This document shows, one piece after another, positions 27,482-36,169 of a stretch of DNA of 64,000 nucleotides. Position 1 is the stretch's first letter. The number at the start of each line of letters is the position of its first letter. Source of the DNA: Lutibacter agarilyticus (lineage in GTDB: Bacteria; Bacteroidota; Bacteroidia; Flavobacteriales; Flavobacteriaceae); NCBI RefSeq assembly GCF_900188235.1, contig NZ_FZNT01000004.1, positions 1-64,000 on the forward strand. The letters are read 5' to 3'. Position numbers and translations under genes: made by a program. The notes under the pieces were generated by a model that was given only the letters and a program-made list of their open reading frames with translations, was not told the origin of the DNA and searched no databases.

Positions 27482-29125
27482 ATGAGTAGCGAATACAGTA
27501 CATGGCATCATCCTTATAAAATTGCCAAAGAATACAAAAAAAAGGCAGCTTATTTTAGCATGGAATTCGGAATTCACCAAGCCTTAAAAATTTATTCAGG
27601 AGGTCTTGGCTTTTTAGCCGGTTCTCATATGCGTTCAGCATTTGAATTGAAACAAAATATGATTGGTATTGGTATGCTTTGGAAATATGGATATTATGAC
27701 CAAGCTAGAAACGAAGATCAAACTTTGCGTACCGATTTTATTGAAAAAACATATAATTTTTTAGAAGATACAGGTATTGAGGTTGAAGTGCCTTTACATG
27801 ACAACCCAGGAGTAAAAGTCCGTGCCTACGTTTTAAAACCTGAAATATTTGGCTGTGTACCAATGTATTTATTAAGTACAGATGTTGAAGGAAATGACCA
27901 TTTATCAAGAACAATTACCAATCACTTATACGATTCTAATGAACTTACGCGTGTTTCGCAAAGTATTATTTTAGGTATTGGTGGTGCAAAAGTAGTTGAA
28001 GCTTTAGGTGGTGCAGATATGTATCATTTAAATGAAGGTCACGCATTACCTGCATTTTATTACTTACGCGATCAGGGTGTAAAAAAAGAACAAATGGCAT
28101 TTACTACTCATACACCTGAAAAAGCAGGAAATGAGGAACGTGACGGTCGTCATTTAAATCGTTGTGGTTTCTTCGGAAGAACTTTATCTGAAGAAGAATT
28201 AAGAAAAGAAATGGTGAATGACGGAATGATTAATTACACGGTTTCAGCTTTAAGAATGGCTAATAAATCAAATGCCGTTTCTAAACTACACGCCGTTGTT
28301 TCTAATGATATGTGGAAAGATTTTGATGGTGTTTCAGAAATAATTCCAATTACCAATGCTCAAAATCAGACTTTTTGGCAAGACAATGATATTAAAAAAG
28401 CTTGGAAAAAGAAAAATGTAAAAGCTTACAAAAAAAGAAAGTCAGAGTTGAAATCTGAACTTTTTGATGAAGTATTGAATCAGACTGAAAAGATTTTTGA
28501 CCCTAATGTATTAACTGTTGTTTGGGCAAGACGTTTTGCTGGGTACAAAAGAGCTGATATGTTGTTGTACGATTTAGAACGTTTTGAAAAATTAATTTCA
28601 AACTCTAAATATCCAATACAAATTATTTGGGCTGGAAAACCATATCCAAAAGATTATCACGCGATTGAAACATTTAATCATTTGATTAATTTTTCAAAAA
28701 AATCTAAAAACTTAGCGGTGTTGGTTGGTTATGAAATGGATTTATCTCGTAAGTTAAAACTAGGTTCTGATGTTTGGCTAAACACGCCTAGAATAACTCG
28801 TGAAGCTTCTGGAACTAGTGGTATGACTGCTGCTATGAATGGTTCTGTAAATGTTTCTATTAATGATGGGTGGATTCCTGAATTTCAAAAGAATGGCGAA
28901 AATTGTTTTGTTTTACCTGAATTAGATTATAAACTACCTGTTTGGGAACAAGACGAAAAAGATTGCGCTAATTTATTTGATATTTTAGAAAACGAAGTAT
29001 TACCAACGTATTACGACGCTCCAAAAAAATGGCAACAAGTAGTATGGAACGGCATTGATGATGTACTTCCTGAATTTGGAAGTCATAGAATGGCAGATCA
29101 ATATTATAAAGAATTGTATAAGTAA
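27482..29125 (+). CDS. Alpha-glucan phosphorylase family protein with altered PLP-lysine site
   Basis: The 547-residue protein belongs to the short bacterial/archaeal glycogen phosphorylase-like family (GT35, TIGR02094 type), much shorter than E. coli GlgP (about 815). It has AYFSMEFGIHQALKIYSGGLG near the N-terminus, the MYHLNEGHALPAF segment, ARRFAGYKRADML, and EASGTSGMTAAMNG near residues 441-454. In active phosphorylases the last motif carries the lysine that binds pyridoxal phosphate (GM/NM-K). Here the codon at 28826-28828 is ACT, giving Thr449. The protein may act as a non-PLP glucosyltransferase or be catalytically altered. It is a single-gene unit with a 3' terminator. Confidence 0.85.
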   Translation: MSSEYSTWHHPYKIAKEYKKKAAYFSMEFGIHQALKIYSGGLGFLAGSHMRSAFELKQNMIGIGMLWKYGYYDQARNEDQTLRTDFIEKTYNFLEDTGIEVEVPLHDNPGVKVRAYVLKPEIFGCVPMYLLSTDVEGNDHLSRTITNHLYDSNELTRVSQSIILGIGGAKVVEALGGADMYHLNEGHALPAFYYLRDQGVKKEQMAFTTHTPEKAGNEERDGRHLNRCGFFGRTLSEEELRKEMVNDGMINYTVSALRMANKSNAVSKLHAVVSNDMWKDFDGVSEIIPITNAQNQTFWQDNDIKKAWKKKNVKAYKKRKSELKSELFDEVLNQTEKIFDPNVLTVVWARRFAGYKRADMLLYDLERFEKLISNSKYPIQIIWAGKPYPKDYHAIETFNHLINFSKKSKNLAVLVGYEMDLSRKLKLGSDVWLNTPRITREASGTSGMTAAMNGSVNVSINDGWIPEFQKNGENCFVLPELDYKLPVWEQDEKDCANLFDILENEVLPTYYDAPKKWQQVVWNGIDDVLPEFGSHRMADQYYKELYK

Positions 29126-29158
29126 TTTAGTTATCAAAAGAGATTCTTTAAAACTATT

Positions 29159-29195
29159 AAAACCTAACAGATTTAAAATTTGTTAGGTTTTTTTT
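29159..29195 (+). terminator. Terminator of the glucan phosphorylase gene
   Basis: An inverted repeat (AAAACCTAACA and TGTTAGGTTTT) separated by an AT loop and followed by a T run lies 33 bp after the stop codon. This is a classic intrinsic terminator. Confidence 0.8.
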
Positions 29196-29384
29196 ATGCG
29201 ATAGAAACTATAAAAAATACAATATTGAACCTTTATAAAGGTCTTAACTAAATTAACTTAGACAAGCTCAGTTTGACAAAATAAATCATAAAAATTACAT
29301 ACAATATCATATTGAGCCTCTCGAAAAACCTTGAAACAACACTAATTAATAGCAACTTATAAAAGTCTGTTTGATATTCCCAAA

Positions 29385-29411
29385 CCTATCAGGTTTCAGA
29401 AACCTGTTAGG
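29385..29411. repeat. Hairpin with CCTATCAGGTTT/AAACCTGTTAGG arms
   Basis: Twelve-base arms with one mismatch and a 3-base loop lie just beyond the stop of the S9 peptidase gene. The arms resemble those of the terminator at 29159-29195. The T-rich side faces the plus strand, so it is not a good terminator for the minus-strand peptidase gene. It may be a repeat copy. The rest of the 301-bp gap holds only a decayed AAGCTCAGTTTGACA-type repeat near 29258-29277. Confidence 0.5.
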
Positions 29412-29426
29412 TCTATTTTTTAAAAA

Positions 29427-31328
29427 CTATAACGTTTCTTTCAACCATTTAAAAAATTCACGCTGCCACACAATACTATTTTGCGGATTTAACACCCAAT
29501 GATTTTCTTCTGGAAAATATAGTAATCTACTTTTTATTCCTTGTAATTGTGCTGCCTGAAAAGCTTCTAACCCTTGCCCAATTGGGACTCTATAATCTTT
29601 TCCCCCTTGAATAATTAAAATGGGTGTATTCCATTTTGAAACAAAATTTGCAGGATTGAATTGTTCGAATGTTTTTTGAGCAGCAGCATTACTTGTATCC
29701 CAATACGGACCTCCTAAATCCCAATTCACAAAAAACAACTCTTCCGTAGTTCCATACATACTTCTCAAGTTAAACATTCCGTCGTGTGCTATAAAACTCT
29801 TAAAACGATTGTTGTGAATGGCGGCTAAATAAAATACAGAGAAACCTCCATAACTTGCTCCTACTGCTCCTAACCTATTAGTATCAACATATTCTTCCTT
29901 TGAAATATCATCAATAGCTGCTAAATAATCTTTCATATTTTGCCCACCATAATCTTTACTAATTTGTTCATTCCATTCCACACCGTGCCCTGGCATTCCT
30001 CGTCTATTTGGTGCAATTACTATATACCCGTGTGCCGCCATAATTTGAAAATTCCAACGGAAAGAATAAAACTGACTCAATGCTCCTTGCGGACCACCTT
30101 GACAATACAATAAGGTTGGGTATTTTTTTGAAGGATCAAAATTTGGAGGGTAAATAACCCACGAAACCATTTCTTTTCCATCAGTAGTCGTTACCATTCT
30201 TTTTTCAACTGTACTCAATTCAATACTATTGTAAACTTCATCATTAACGTGTGTTAATTGTTTTAGCTCACCACTTTTAAGATGGTAAGTGTATAACTCA
30301 ACGGCGTGATTCATATCTCTACGATTTACAACCAACGTGTTTTTTGCCTGACCAACAATACCACTGACATCAAACTGACCATTTGTAAGTTGTTTTGGTA
30401 CTTTATTTTTAGTTGAAATCTCAATTTCAAACAATTGTACAGTTCCATCAACTGGAGCTATAAAATAAATAGCATTTCCTTTTTCATTCCACACAAAACT
30501 ATTTACAGTTCCGTCCCATCCTTCAGTTAAATTTACCTGAACTCCGTCTATGTCTACAATAATATCATTTTTATCAGCCTCATATCCATCACGTTTCATT
30601 TGCAACCACGCCAATTGTCCTTTTGAAGAAAAAGAGGGCTGTGTGTCGTATCCCTTATTATCAGGCGTTAAATTAACTGTTTTTTTGGTTACCAAATTGT
30701 ATTCATAAATATTTGTATTTGTACTTGTAGCATACGCTGTACCACTTAATTTTTTAGATACATATAAAATACTTTTTCCGTCTGGGCCCCAACAATAATC
30801 TTCAGAACCACCAAAAGGTTTTTGCGGACTATCATAAGGTTCGTTTGGCATAATATCAATTAATTCATAATCTGACGCATTTACAGCACCATAAAACACA
30901 TGATTAAAAGTTCCGTCAGACCAAGTATCCCAATGGCGATAATTTAAAGCATTGTATATTTTAACATTTGATTTTGGGACATCATTATGTACATCAACAC
31001 CTAATACATTTTCTAACTTTACTTCTTTTGAAGTTAATTTAAAACTACCATCAGGAGAAATATTAGTATCAACTAACAAGTTACTAACATCTTTAATTTC
31101 AGTTGGTGAACCTCCTTCTAAAGGAATACTAAATGTTTTTTTAGTAGTTGTATCGGTTTTTAAATTATAGGTTGAAACTGTGTAAATCACATTTTTGGTA
31201 TCTTTAGTAATTCCTTTTCCAGAAACCTTTCCTAGCTGAACCAATAGTTCAGGCGTCATCATTTTTTGAGCGGTCATTTGATTGATTGTAAGTACGAATA
31301 AAAAGAATAATAGTATGCTACGCATCAT
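29427..31328 (-). CDS. Secreted S9-family prolyl oligopeptidase-like peptidase
   Basis: The 633-residue protein has a signal peptide (about 1-20, ending MTAQK), a beta-propeller-like N-terminal domain with WD40-like segments, and a C-terminal alpha/beta hydrolase domain from about 390. The catalytic Ser is in GASYGGFS, the Asp in GGKDYRVP and the His in ENHWVL. It resembles dipeptidyl/acylaminoacyl peptidases that act in the periplasm or outside the cell on short peptides. It is monocistronic, with a -7 element at 31354-31361. Confidence 0.9.
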   Translation of the reverse strand: MMRSILLFFLFVLTINQMTAQKMMTPELLVQLGKVSGKGITKDTKNVIYTVSTYNLKTDTTTKKTFSIPLEGGSPTEIKDVSNLLVDTNISPDGSFKLTSKEVKLENVLGVDVHNDVPKSNVKIYNALNYRHWDTWSDGTFNHVFYGAVNASDYELIDIMPNEPYDSPQKPFGGSEDYCWGPDGKSILYVSKKLSGTAYATSTNTNIYEYNLVTKKTVNLTPDNKGYDTQPSFSSKGQLAWLQMKRDGYEADKNDIIVDIDGVQVNLTEGWDGTVNSFVWNEKGNAIYFIAPVDGTVQLFEIEISTKNKVPKQLTNGQFDVSGIVGQAKNTLVVNRRDMNHAVELYTYHLKSGELKQLTHVNDEVYNSIELSTVEKRMVTTTDGKEMVSWVIYPPNFDPSKKYPTLLYCQGGPQGALSQFYSFRWNFQIMAAHGYIVIAPNRRGMPGHGVEWNEQISKDYGGQNMKDYLAAIDDISKEEYVDTNRLGAVGASYGGFSVFYLAAIHNNRFKSFIAHDGMFNLRSMYGTTEELFFVNWDLGGPYWDTSNAAAQKTFEQFNPANFVSKWNTPILIIQGGKDYRVPIGQGLEAFQAAQLQGIKSRLLYFPEENHWVLNPQNSIVWQREFFKWLKETL

Positions 31329-31353
31329 TTTTAATTTAAATTATTAAGCCTTG

Positions 31354-31361
31354 CAAATTTA
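31354..31361 (-). promoter_or_regulatory. Probable -7 element of the S9 peptidase gene
   Basis: TAAATTTG on the minus strand matches TAnnTTTG, 26-33 bp before the start codon. Confidence 0.45.
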
Positions 31362-31438
31362 TTAATTTATACTGCAAGAAATACATCTTAAATTTGAAAT
31401 TAGTAATAGTATTGTTGCATATACAAACATTTGAAGCT

Positions 31439-31473
31439 AAAAAAAGGCGTTAAAATAAATTTCAACGCCTTTA
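31439..31473 (-). terminator. Terminator of the pta-ackA transcript
   Basis: On the minus strand, AAAGGCGTT and AACGCCTTT arms enclose an AT-rich loop and are followed by a run of Ts. It lies about 23 bp after the ackA stop codon. Confidence 0.8.
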
Positions 31474-31495
31474 TAAAATTGTTATTACGAATTGA

Positions 31496-32686
31496 TTAGT
31501 TAATCAATTCAAAAGATTGTTTTGCTATTTCTACTTCTTCATTTGTAGGAATAATTAAAACTTTCACTTTAGAAGTTGCTGTTTGAACTTCAAGAATTTC
31601 ACTAGCTCTAGTATCGTTCTTTTCTTCATCAAGTTGAATTCCTAAAAAGTCTGTATTTTCGCAAATCAATTTACGTATCACATCAGAGTTTTCTCCAATT
31701 CCGGCAGTAAATACAATCGCATCTAATCCGTTCAAAATAGCGGCATAACTACCTAAATATTTCTTTATTCTGTATGCAACCATGTTTAAAGCAACCTGAC
31801 ATTTTTCATCTCCTGCTGCAGCTTCAGCCTCAATGTCTCTATAATCAGATAAACCATCAGTTAACCCAACCATACCACTTTCTTTTTGTAGCATGTTGTT
31901 CACTTCATTTAGTTCATATCCTAAGTTATTTACTAAATGAAAAATAATTGACTGATCAATATCTCCACTTCTACCTCCCATAATTAAACCAGCAACTGGC
32001 CCAAATCCTAATGAAGTATCTATACTTTTCCCGTCTTTAATAGCTGTCATACTACAACCACCACCTAAATGAATGGTGACAATTTTTGAAGCGTTTTCAG
32101 CACCTAAATACTGAATAGCTTGTTCAGCTACATATTTATGACTTGTTCCGTGGAAACCATATCTACGAATTTTATACTCGTCTAAAAACTTATTTGGAAT
32201 CGCATATTTATAAGCTTCAACAGGCATTGTTTGATGAAATGCTGTATCAAAAACTGCTACTTGTTTTGCTTCAGGGAAAATTTCTTCAGCAACAATAATT
32301 CCTTCGTAATTTGCAGGGTTATGCAATGGTGCTAAAGAAAATAATTCTTTAATTTTTTCCTTCACTACATCATTAATTACAACTGTTTCAGAAAATGTAC
32401 TTCCACCGTGAACAACTCTGTGCCCAACTGCACCAATTTCTGAAGTTGATTTAATTACTCCTACTTTTTCATCAAGTAAAAACTTGACTACTTTTTCTAA
32501 ACCTGTTTTATGGTCAGAAATTCTACAAACCTTTTCAATTTTCTCAGTTTGAGATTTGTATTTAATTTTTGGATTATTTAATCCAATTCGTTCAACTAAA
32601 CCTGAACAAATCACCTCTTCAGAAGGCATATTAAATAATTGATATTTAATAGATGAACTTCCTGAATTAATTACTAAAATTTTCAT
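31496..32686 (-). CDS. ackA: Acetate kinase
   Basis: AckA interconverts acetyl phosphate and ADP with acetate and ATP. The 396 residues show the ASKHA-fold motifs: VINSGSSSIKYQLF at the N-terminus, GHRVVHGG, VFDTAFHQTMP, YGFHGTSHKYV, HLGGGCSMTAIKDGKSIDTSLGF and FTAGIGENS. The length is typical. It starts at the base where pta ends, so the two are translationally coupled and form the acetate overflow/ATP pathway. Confidence 0.98.
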   Translation of the reverse strand: MKILVINSGSSSIKYQLFNMPSEEVICSGLVERIGLNNPKIKYKSQTEKIEKVCRISDHKTGLEKVVKFLLDEKVGVIKSTSEIGAVGHRVVHGGSTFSETVVINDVVKEKIKELFSLAPLHNPANYEGIIVAEEIFPEAKQVAVFDTAFHQTMPVEAYKYAIPNKFLDEYKIRRYGFHGTSHKYVAEQAIQYLGAENASKIVTIHLGGGCSMTAIKDGKSIDTSLGFGPVAGLIMGGRSGDIDQSIIFHLVNNLGYELNEVNNMLQKESGMVGLTDGLSDYRDIEAEAAAGDEKCQVALNMVAYRIKKYLGSYAAILNGLDAIVFTAGIGENSDVIRKLICENTDFLGIQLDEEKNDTRASEILEVQTATSKVKVLIIPTNEEVEIAKQSFELIN

Positions 32687-34779
32687 TATATTCCTTGTGC
32701 TTGTATTGCTGTTAAAATAACTGTGTTAAAAATATCGTCTATGGTACAACCTCTACTTAAGTCGTTTACAGGTTTGTTCAACCCTTGTAACATTGGCCCT
32801 ATAGCTAAGGCTCCTGTTTCACGCTGAACTGCTTTATAAGTATTATTTCCAGTATTTAAATCAGGAAAAATTAATACATTTGCTTGTCCGGCAACTTCTG
32901 AATCTGGCAGTTTACTTTTACCAACTGTACTATCTACAGCAGCATCGTATTGTATTGGCCCTTCAACTTTTAAGTCTGGTCGTTTTTCTTTTACTATTTC
33001 GGTTGCTCTTCTTACAATATCAACATCAGCTCCTTTTCCTGAAGAACCTGAAGAGTAAGATAGCATTGCTATTTTTGGATCCATTCCAAAGTTAATACTT
33101 GAATCTGCAGAAGAAATAGCAATTTCAGCCAATTGTTCTGAATTTGGATTAGGATTGATAGCACAATCTCCAAATACTGAAACACGATCATCTAAACACA
33201 TAAAGAAAATAGATGAAACAACTGAAACGCCTGGTTTTGTTTTTACAAACTGCAAAGCAGGTAAAATAGTATGTTGTGTTGTATGTGCAGCTCCAGAAAC
33301 CATTCCGTCAGCCAAGCCTTTATGCACCATCATTGTACCAAAATACGAAACATCAGCCATTAAATCCATAGCCATATCAATGGTCATTCCTTTCTTTTCT
33401 CTTATTTTAAATAAGGTTTCTGCAAAGTCTTCGTAATGTTCAGAATCAATAGGATTTACAATATTTAATTTTTCGATATCAACATTCAATCCTAAACGAG
33501 CAATTGCTTCAGCAATTTTATCATATTCACCTAATACTGTTAAATCTACAATATCTGTTTCAACTAATCGTGCAGCTGCAGTAATAATTCTATCGTCAGA
33601 CCCTTCTGGCAATACAATGTGTTTACGTTCAGTTTTAGCACGTTTCACTAAATTGTATTGGAACATTCTTGGTGTAAGCCCATCATTTTTAAATGCAACT
33701 AATTTTTCAGTTAACTGCTCTAGTTCAACATATTTTTCAAATGTATTTATTGACTTTATAATTTTCTGCTTATTGTCAGCATACATATGTGAACGTACTG
33801 AACCAATTTTGTTAGCTGTACCAAAAGTGCCTTGCTTTACTGAAAGTATTGGAATAATTTGAGATAACCCTTCTATTAACTTAACAATAGGTTCTTCTGG
33901 TATAATTCCTCCTGTTAAAACAATTCCTGCTACAGATGGATAATTAGACGAAATATTTGCTTGAAGCGCTCCTAAAATAATATCGGCTCTATCACCTGGG
34001 GTAATAATTAAGTTATCGTTTTTTAAATGTGTTAAGTAATTTCTTAACTGCATTGCTCCAACCGTAAAGCTATCTGTTTGATTGTTGATATGCTCTTCTC
34101 CAAATAATATTTTGGCATCAATAGCGTCTGCAATTTCTTTAACTGTTGGATTTTTTAATTGAGCTATTAAAGGAATTACACTTACAAAAACATCTGCAGG
34201 TAAATTTGCTTCTAATTCCTTTTTTGCAATTTCAATATTCGCTTCTTGAACTTTATTAGCAATTACAGCCAACACTTCAACTTCTTTTTCTTTGAAAGAA
34301 TCATACGCCAAGTGCAAACCTTCTGTAAAATCGTCTAATGTTTTATCAACACCACTTGAAACGATAATTGCAGGTATCCCTAAATTTTTTGCTATTTCGA
34401 TATTTGCATCCAATTCAATAGCACTTCCTTCCCCTGAAAAATCAGAACCTTCAACTAACACAAAATCATTTTTTTCTTCTAAGGCCTTGTATTTTTCAAT
34501 TATGGTATCAAAAATCTCACCTTCTTTTCCTTTATTACGCTTACTAATAAATTCTTTACGCGTACAAGCAAAAGCATCATTTGGATCGATATCTAATTGA
34601 AAATGAGAAATTATTGTTTGAATGTGATTGTCATGTCCACCTTTTGTCACATCATCAATAATCGGCCTAAAATATCCTACTTTAGCTGTTTTACCAAGTA
34701 ACATACTCATTAACCCTAAAGCAACAATTGATTTACCACTATCGGCCTCGCTTGTTGCAATATATATAGCTTTATTCAT
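32686..34779 (-). CDS. pta: Phosphate acetyltransferase (three-domain form)
   Basis: Pta converts acetyl-CoA and phosphate to acetyl phosphate. The 697-residue long form has an N-terminal BioD-like P-loop domain (MNKAIYIATSEADSGKS), a DRTGG regulatory domain (about 215-320), and the C-terminal PTA_PTB catalytic domain from about 370 (HIVLPEGSDDRI, YSSGSSGKGADVD, ALAIGPMLQGLNKPVNDLSRG). The upstream region shared with hutI carries a -7 element and a Crp/Fnr-type palindrome, suggesting redox or metabolic control. Confidence 0.97.
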   Translation of the reverse strand: MNKAIYIATSEADSGKSIVALGLMSMLLGKTAKVGYFRPIIDDVTKGGHDNHIQTIISHFQLDIDPNDAFACTRKEFISKRNKGKEGEIFDTIIEKYKALEEKNDFVLVEGSDFSGEGSAIELDANIEIAKNLGIPAIIVSSGVDKTLDDFTEGLHLAYDSFKEKEVEVLAVIANKVQEANIEIAKKELEANLPADVFVSVIPLIAQLKNPTVKEIADAIDAKILFGEEHINNQTDSFTVGAMQLRNYLTHLKNDNLIITPGDRADIILGALQANISSNYPSVAGIVLTGGIIPEEPIVKLIEGLSQIIPILSVKQGTFGTANKIGSVRSHMYADNKQKIIKSINTFEKYVELEQLTEKLVAFKNDGLTPRMFQYNLVKRAKTERKHIVLPEGSDDRIITAAARLVETDIVDLTVLGEYDKIAEAIARLGLNVDIEKLNIVNPIDSEHYEDFAETLFKIREKKGMTIDMAMDLMADVSYFGTMMVHKGLADGMVSGAAHTTQHTILPALQFVKTKPGVSVVSSIFFMCLDDRVSVFGDCAINPNPNSEQLAEIAISSADSSINFGMDPKIAMLSYSSGSSGKGADVDIVRRATEIVKEKRPDLKVEGPIQYDAAVDSTVGKSKLPDSEVAGQANVLIFPDLNTGNNTYKAVQRETGALAIGPMLQGLNKPVNDLSRGCTIDDIFNTVILTAIQAQGI

Positions 34780-34795
34780 TTATATATTTTTTTTG

Positions 34796-34803
34796 CAAAT
34801 ATA
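34796..34803 (-). promoter_or_regulatory. Probable -7 promoter element of pta-ackA
   Basis: TATATTTG on the minus strand matches TAnnTTTG, 17-24 bp before the pta start codon. The palindrome at 34847-34860 would be centred about 63 bp upstream of the inferred transcription start. Confidence 0.5.
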
Positions 34804-34846
34804 ACCACAAATAATTGGTCAACCAGTTTTTTGCTATTATTTTTTG

Positions 34847-34860
34847 GTGATATATGTCAC
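34847..34860. promoter_or_regulatory. Crp/Fnr-type palindrome between pta and hutI
   Basis: GTGA-N6-TCAC is a 14-bp dyad with the half-site and spacing of Crp/Fnr-family operators. It sits about midway between the divergent pta and hutI promoters, near -63 and -65 respectively, so one site could act on both. The palindrome is seen; the binding protein is inferred. Confidence 0.4.
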
Positions 34861-34905
34861 GTTTTTAGATAATTTCGCATTAAATTAAGATTTATAAAAT
34901 ATAAG

Positions 34906-34913
34906 TACCTTTG
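34906..34913 (+). promoter_or_regulatory. Probable -7 promoter element of hutI
   Basis: TACCTTTG matches TAnnTTTG and ends 20 bp before the hutI ATG. Confidence 0.45.
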
Positions 34914-34933
34914 ATTTACCAATCTATTTATCT

Positions 34934-36169
34934 ATGACAACCTTATTTACTCATATAAAAGAACTTATTCAAGTTGAAGAATATCCAAATAAAATGGTTT
35001 CTGGAGCTGAAATGAAACTGCTTCCGACCATTAAAAATGCTTTTCTTTTAATTGAAAATAATACCATAAAAAAATTCGGTAAAATGAAGGATTTACCAAC
35101 TATTAAAGTCGATAAATCTATGAACCTTGAAGGCAAAATGATATTACCAACTTGGTGTGATAGCCACACTCATATAGTTTATGCGGGAAATAGAGAACAA
35201 GAATTTATTGACAGAATTAATGGTTTATCTTATGAAGAAATAGCACAAAAAGGTGGTGGAATTTTAAATTCAGCACATCAATTACAGCTAATTTCTGAAG
35301 AGGAATTGTACCAGCAATCTTCCAAGCGTTTGGAAGAAATCATGAAATTAGGTACAGGAGCTGTTGAAATTAAATCTGGCTATGGTTTAACCAAAGAAGC
35401 TGAACTAAAAATGCTACGAGTGATAAAAAAATTAAATAAAAATTACCCTATTGCTATTAAAGCTACTTACTTGGGTGCACATGCAGTACCCGTTGATTAT
35501 AAAAACAATAAAAAAGGCTATTTAGATCTAGTTATAAATGAAATACTTCCTTCAGTTGCCAAAGAAAATTTAGCTGATTTTATTGATGTTTTTTGTGAAA
35601 AAGGCTATTTTACTGTTGAAGATGCCGAGCGTTTACTAAAAGCAGGTGAAAAATATGGATTGATTCCTAAAATTCATGTGAATCAATTTCATGCTATTGG
35701 CGGTGTACAAGCTGGTGTAAAATTTAAAGCACTTTCTGTAGATCATTTAGAAGAAATGAGAACCGAAGACATTGAAAGCTTAAAAGATTCGCAAACAATG
35801 CCCGTTGCCTTACCTTCTTGTTCTTATTTTTTAGGAATTCCATACACTCCTGCTCGAAAAATGATAGACGCCGGACTACCATTAGCACTTGCCTCGGACT
35901 ATAATCCAGGTTCTACACCTTCTGGAAATATGAATTTTGTAATTTCTACTGCATGCATTAAAATGAAAATGACTCCCGAAGAAGCCATAAACGCTGCAAC
36001 CATAAATGGTGCTTATGCAATGAATTTAGAAAAAACACACGGTAGTATTTGTAAAGGTAAAAAAGCTAACTTTATAATTACAGAACAAATCCCTAGTTAT
36101 GGTTTTATTCCCTATTCATTTGGAAATCATAAAATTGAAGCTGTTTATTTAGAAGGAAACCCTATTTAA
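34934..36169 (+). CDS. hutI: Imidazolonepropionase
   Basis: HutI hydrolyses imidazolone-5-propionate to N-formimino-L-glutamate in histidine degradation. The 411-residue amidohydrolase has the metal motif HTH in WCDSHTHIVYAGNR, FIDRINGLSYEEIAQKGGG, IKSGYGL, GAHAVP, HVNQFHAIGG with metal ligands, and ASDYNPGSTPSGNM. Other hut genes are not in this window. Its stop codon overlaps, antiparallel, the stop of the convergent wzc gene (36166-36169). Confidence 0.96.
   Translation: MTTLFTHIKELIQVEEYPNKMVSGAEMKLLPTIKNAFLLIENNTIKKFGKMKDLPTIKVDKSMNLEGKMILPTWCDSHTHIVYAGNREQEFIDRINGLSYEEIAQKGGGILNSAHQLQLISEEELYQQSSKRLEEIMKLGTGAVEIKSGYGLTKEAELKMLRVIKKLNKNYPIAIKATYLGAHAVPVDYKNNKKGYLDLVINEILPSVAKENLADFIDVFCEKGYFTVEDAERLLKAGEKYGLIPKIHVNQFHAIGGVQAGVKFKALSVDHLEEMRTEDIESLKDSQTMPVALPSCSYFLGIPYTPARKMIDAGLPLALASDYNPGSTPSGNMNFVISTACIKMKMTPEEAINAATINGAYAMNLEKTHGSICKGKKANFIITEQIPSYGFIPYSFGNHKIEAVYLEGNPI

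Noticed and set aside
29385-29411. Terminator for the minus-strand S9 peptidase gene
   Set aside because: The hairpin is good, but on the minus strand it is not followed by a T run. The T-rich side faces the plus strand.
33155-33436. A 93-codon plus-strand open frame opposite pta
   Set aside because: It is antisense to the conserved phosphotransacetylase domain of pta and has no start signals or recognisable protein features.
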